A stretch of DNA of 64,000 nt from JANRLF01 sp033762815 (GTDB lineage Bacteria; Bacteroidota; Bacteroidia; Chitinophagales; CAIOSU01). Positions within the stretch are counted from its first letter, which is position 1, and each line of letters opens with the position of its first letter. The DNA lies in the NCBI GenBank assembly GCA_033762815.1, contig JANRLF010000006.1, positions 1 to 64,000 of the forward strand, read 5' to 3'. The notes beneath the pieces were generated by a model that saw only the letters and a program-made list of their open reading frames with translations, was not told the origin of the DNA and did not search any database. The translations under genes were made by a program, and so were the position numbers. Positions 61,679 to 64,000 of the stretch are shown one piece after another.

Positions 61679-62392
61679 ATGCAAAAGTTATTCGCTCCTC
61701 TTTTCCTGTTCCTTTTTTTAGGCCTGGTAACGCCAAATGCAGTACTGGCCTTTGAAGGCAAAATGGTAATGACCGTAACCAACGGGCAAAAAACCGACAA
61801 CATCAACATGACCGTTAAGGACAAAATGCTCATGATTGAGGCACCCAGCATGAAAGGCAGCCGCGTAATCATCAATACAGCCAGTGGCGAAACGAACGTA
61901 ATAATGGACGGTGAAGGCCAAAAAATGGCCATAAAACTGAACATCAACTCTTTAAAGAAAGTAGGTGGCCTTTCCGCCTTTATGGGCAATACCAATACCC
62001 CCGGCAAGCAACCTACCGTAAAGGCAACTACTGAAACCAAAACCATCAATGGTTATAAATGCACCAAGTATTTGGTGACTGATGACGACATTACCGGCGA
62101 ATACTGGATTACAAAGGATATCACCCTCAATATCACCTCACTGTTCGGTATGGACAATGCCGAATTTGCGAACGGTATGGTGATAAAAGGCAGCGGCAAG
62201 AACAACAAAACAGGCGAAACCTTCGCTTTTGACGTAAAACCTACCGCCCAAACCATTGCCGATACCACCTTTAAAGTACCTGCCGGCTACCAACAAATGG
62301 ACATGACCCAAGTTTTCGAACAAATGGCACAAAGCCAAGACCCCAATGCCATGAAGAAAATGTTCGAAGGCATGCAGAAGCCTAAGAAGTAG
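61679..62392 (+). CDS. DUF4412 domain periplasmic protein
   Basis: This 237-residue protein has a signal peptide (MQKLFAPLFLFLFLGLVTPNAVLA). A beta-rich DUF4412 domain follows with the pattern FEGKMVMTVTNGQK, NINMTVKDKMLMIEAP, VIMDGEGQKMAIKLNINSL and TINGYKCTKYLVTDDDITGEYWITKDI. This resembles outer-membrane lipoprotein-carrier (LolA-like) half-barrels. A Gln/Met-rich C-terminal tail follows. The ATG at 61679 starts the signal peptide; the upstream 15 codons of frame do not. Function is unknown. Confidence 0.88.
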   Translation: MQKLFAPLFLFLFLGLVTPNAVLAFEGKMVMTVTNGQKTDNINMTVKDKMLMIEAPSMKGSRVIINTASGETNVIMDGEGQKMAIKLNINSLKKVGGLSAFMGNTNTPGKQPTVKATTETKTINGYKCTKYLVTDDDITGEYWITKDITLNITSLFGMDNAEFANGMVIKGSGKNNKTGETFAFDVKPTAQTIADTTFKVPAGYQQMDMTQVFEQMAQSQDPNAMKKMFEGMQKPKK

Positions 62393-62427
62393 TATATGGG
62401 CTTTGCTGTATCGAAAGGTACCCAGCT

Positions 62428-62538
62428 ATGAATTTATCCAAATGGCTTTTTTGGGACATTAATGCCGATGAATTATCATTGGATACGCGAGAAACTGGGA
62501 TTATTAAAGAAATTAATGTCCATTTCAGTACTTTCTAG
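62428..62538 (+). pseudogene. Remnant resembling a DUF6922 N-terminus
   Basis: An ATG-to-TAG frame of 36 codons reads NLSKWLFWDINADELSLDT then GIIKEINVHFSTF. The opening LFWDINxxxL followed by an II at the right distance resembles the start of DUF6922-type small proteins, which often precede nucleotidyltransferase genes of toxin-antitoxin modules. The frame stops far short of family length. I call it a decayed fragment; it could also be chance. Confidence 0.35.
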
Positions 62539-62555
62539 CTATTATTGAGCGAGTA

Positions 62556-62864
62556 TCAAACTGAAGGAAAAATGACTTCGTAATGCCGCAGGATGTTCTC
62601 GTGAAAGCTGTCAGGTAGCCTAGCCCAGTCGCGCAACTCCACCAACACCGGAATGTTGCTCTCTGTTATTGCTTGCTGCAGTTGCATTAGGGTGTCAATA
62701 TCAATTGGCCGTAAATCACGGGTGCGCAATACCAAGTCTATATCGCTGGCCTCATGGTGGCCGCCCTTTACCCTACTGCCGTATAGCCAAACTTCTATCG
62801 GCACTCCGGCTTTGGCAAAAATATCGGCCAAAATTGCCTTATCCTTTTCCCTGATAAAGGCCAT
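62556..62864 (-). CDS. MNT-domain nucleotidyltransferase (antitoxin)
   Basis: This 102-residue minimal nucleotidyltransferase has the active-site signature Gly29-Ser30-x10-Asp41-x-Asp43 (LYGSRVKGG...SDIDLVL). In HEPN/MNT modules this protein neutralises the toxin, in characterised MntA-HepT pairs by AMPylating it. The start shares one base with the stop of the preceding HEPN gene (TAATG on the minus strand), giving strict coupling. There is no other domain. Confidence 0.9.
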   Translation of the reverse strand: MAFIREKDKAILADIFAKAGVPIEVWLYGSRVKGGHHEASDIDLVLRTRDLRPIDIDTLMQLQQAITESNIPVLVELRDWARLPDSFHENILRHYEVIFPSV

Positions 62865-63283
62865 TAAAAGCGATTGATAATTGAGATCAGAGCCCTAGCG
62901 TCATCAATAAAGCTAGGTAAAAGGCTTAGCGTGGCTTCGGCAAATTTTTCACCATAATCATGCGCGGTGCTGTTGCGGTTGTCGCGGTATGCCAACCATC
63001 TTTCGCAGGCAGCCAAATCTAACAGACCATGCAATGCAGCATGGCGAAAAATATCTTTGAATACCAGCTTATCTGCTTCACGGGGAGTATGGAAGTAAGG
63101 CTTCAGGGCTTTTCTCAATAGCTTGCCGCTCTGCTCTAGAATAATTTCAAATTCCTTGATACAGGCTGACCTATACATTTCATAGTCTATACTATCTGTC
63201 TCCGCATTGTTCAATAATTGCAGTGCCTTTTCCAAGGTATCCGTGCAGCGTTGCAAATATCGGGTGTCGATTGGCTCCTCCAT
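62864..63283 (-). CDS. HEPN-domain protein, HI_0074/HepT-like (toxin)
   Basis: This 139-residue all-helical protein of the nucleotidyltransferase substrate-binding (HI_0074-like) HEPN family carries the RNase motif R-x4-H-x-Y as Arg103-NSTA-His108-Asp-Tyr110. In HepT toxins this forms the RNA-cleaving site, and the Tyr is the AMPylation target of MntA. The preceding helices match the family (YRSACIKEFEIILEQSGKLLRKAL). It is first in a two-gene unit with the MNT antitoxin. Confidence 0.9.
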   Translation of the reverse strand: MEEPIDTRYLQRCTDTLEKALQLLNNAETDSIDYEMYRSACIKEFEIILEQSGKLLRKALKPYFHTPREADKLVFKDIFRHAALHGLLDLAACERWLAYRDNRNSTAHDYGEKFAEATLSLLPSFIDDARALISIINRF

Positions 63284-63443
63284 ATCCCTATGCGAAAATA
63301 GCCATTTTTACCTAGAGAAACGGATGTTGGCCAAATAAAATAGGGCTTGTAGGACAAGGAAATCTTGGCGCGCAAGTAAGTTAAAAACCAAACGAAAGCC
63401 TGTTTTGCGCCATGGATGCTTTAGTGTAAATTGGGGTTCGGCA

Positions 63444-64000
63444 ATGAAGGAAAAGCAGCTTGTTGAAAGCGACTATGCAGTTTGCACCATGCACCACATT
63501 CTAACCGAGATACGACAATGCAGGGTTTGCGAAAACTATATCGTACCCAATCCTGTCGTGTCCATCAGCAGCCAAAGTAAAATTATCGTGATAGGGCAAG
63601 CCCCGGGACGCATAGTGCACGAAACCGGAATCCCTTGGAACGACAAGAGCGGCGACAACCTGCGCCTTTGGTTGCAAGTGGACAAGCCCACCTTTTATGA
63701 CAACACTATTTTTGGCATTATGCCCATGGGCTTTTGCTTTCCAGGCACTGGAAAAAGTGGTGACCTGCCCCCAAGGTTGGAATGCGCCCCCCTGTGGCAT
63801 GATAAATTGTTGGCACAGGTGGAACAGGTAAGGCTTACTTTACTAATCGGCCAATTTGCCCAAGCGTATTATTTGAAACAACAAACCAAAGAAACCCTGA
63901 CTGAGACGGTAAAGCACTTTGCCACTTATTTGCCCCAATACTTTGTGTTGCCCCATCCATCGCCAAGAAACAATATTTGGATGGCCAAGAACAAGTGGTT
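63444..64000 (+). CDS. Uracil-DNA glycosylase family protein (3' end cut by window)
   Basis: An open frame runs from the ATG at 63444 through the end of the window (185 codons and two bases). It contains a Cys pair CRVCENY, the active-site loop VIGQAPGRIVHETG, a WNDKSGDNLRLWL segment, FCFPGTGKSGDLPPR and the C-terminal HPSPRNNIW. These match the UDG superfamily motifs GxAPG and HPSPxN. It should remove uracil or related lesions from DNA. An alternative ATG at 63489 would shorten it by 15 residues. In the 160 bases between 63284 and 63443 nothing else was recognised. Confidence 0.9.
   Translation, partial: MKEKQLVESDYAVCTMHHILTEIRQCRVCENYIVPNPVVSISSQSKIIVIGQAPGRIVHETGIPWNDKSGDNLRLWLQVDKPTFYDNTIFGIMPMGFCFPGTGKSGDLPPRLECAPLWHDKLLAQVEQVRLTLLIGQFAQAYYLKQQTKETLTETVKHFATYLPQYFVLPHPSPRNNIWMAKNKW

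Noticed and set aside
1..64000. tRNA or rRNA genes
   Set aside because: No cloverleaf-like T-loop sequence in intergenic DNA and no rRNA sequence was recognised by eye; a tRNA or covariance scan was not possible here.

Overview
The window is chromosomal DNA from a member of the Bacteroidota, probably a gliding or T9SS-bearing lineage of the Chitinophagales/Saprospirales/Cytophagales type. The evidence is the gliding lipoprotein GldB, several secreted proteins with type IX secretion (T9SS) C-terminal sorting domains, a PorV/PorQ-family protein, TonB-dependent receptors with carboxypeptidase-regulatory N-termini, Bacteroidota-type promoter boxes (TAnnTTTG) close to start codons, and an ATP synthase operon of the order B-E-F-H-A-G. 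The exact genus cannot be read from the sequence. No rRNA, tRNA, CRISPR array, prophage or insertion sequence was recognised.

Layout. 0-9.7 kb: nadB, a RelE/ParE-type toxin-antitoxin pair overlapping an RNA methyltransferase-like gene, glyS, a retroviral-type aspartic protease, a HmuY-like T9SS protein, a BrkB-family membrane protein, a beta-barrel protein and a PhnP-like hydrolase. 9.7-12.7 kb: a minus-strand sulfate activation cluster, cysC-cysD-cysN. 12.7-20 kb: a large repetitive T9SS surface protein, a polytopic membrane protein, a PhoD-like phosphatase and a PepSY-like periplasmic protein. 20.4-28.1 kb: two tandem sterol-desaturase/fatty-acid-hydroxylase paralogues, a lipoprotein, a T9SS protein with a transglutaminase-like core, a YhhN-type lysoplasmalogenase and a DUF445 protein on the plus strand, facing a UbiB-type kinase. 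28-34 kb: phasin-like protein, glycosyltransferase, beta-barrel protein, gldB, apaG, gmk, yicC. 34-37.5 kb: an outer-membrane receptor, a half-size EamA protein and an MmcQ-like protein. 37.5-42.4 kb: a TPP riboswitch with the TonB receptor it controls, a flippase-like protein, ruvC, a HIT protein and greA. 42.4-51.6 kb: a minus-strand locus of TonB receptor, 1406-residue secreted protein and PorV-like protein. 51.6-56 kb: hydroxyacid dehydrogenase, rsmA, pepA, pdxA. 56-61.1 kb: ATP synthase operon. 61.2-64 kb: dgkA, DUF4412 protein, a HEPN/MNT toxin-antitoxin pair with a gene remnant beside it, and a uracil-DNA glycosylase cut by the window edge.

Most coding content is ordinary for the phylum. 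The non-coding DNA is more unusual. Two intergenic loci 20 kb apart (70-182 and 20150-20259) carry homologous elements, each with an A-rich leader followed by ten degenerate 11-bp units ending in GAAACG. A second dispersed element with a CCCCGC-loop-GCGGGG hairpin is present in opposite orientations near 20.0 kb and 33.9 kb. Among the genes, the strongest candidates for an undescribed system are the TonB receptor / giant secreted protein / PorV locus, and the possible ether-lipid cluster at 20.4-25.7 kb. Product names come from recognising motifs in the translated sequences; no database search was run.
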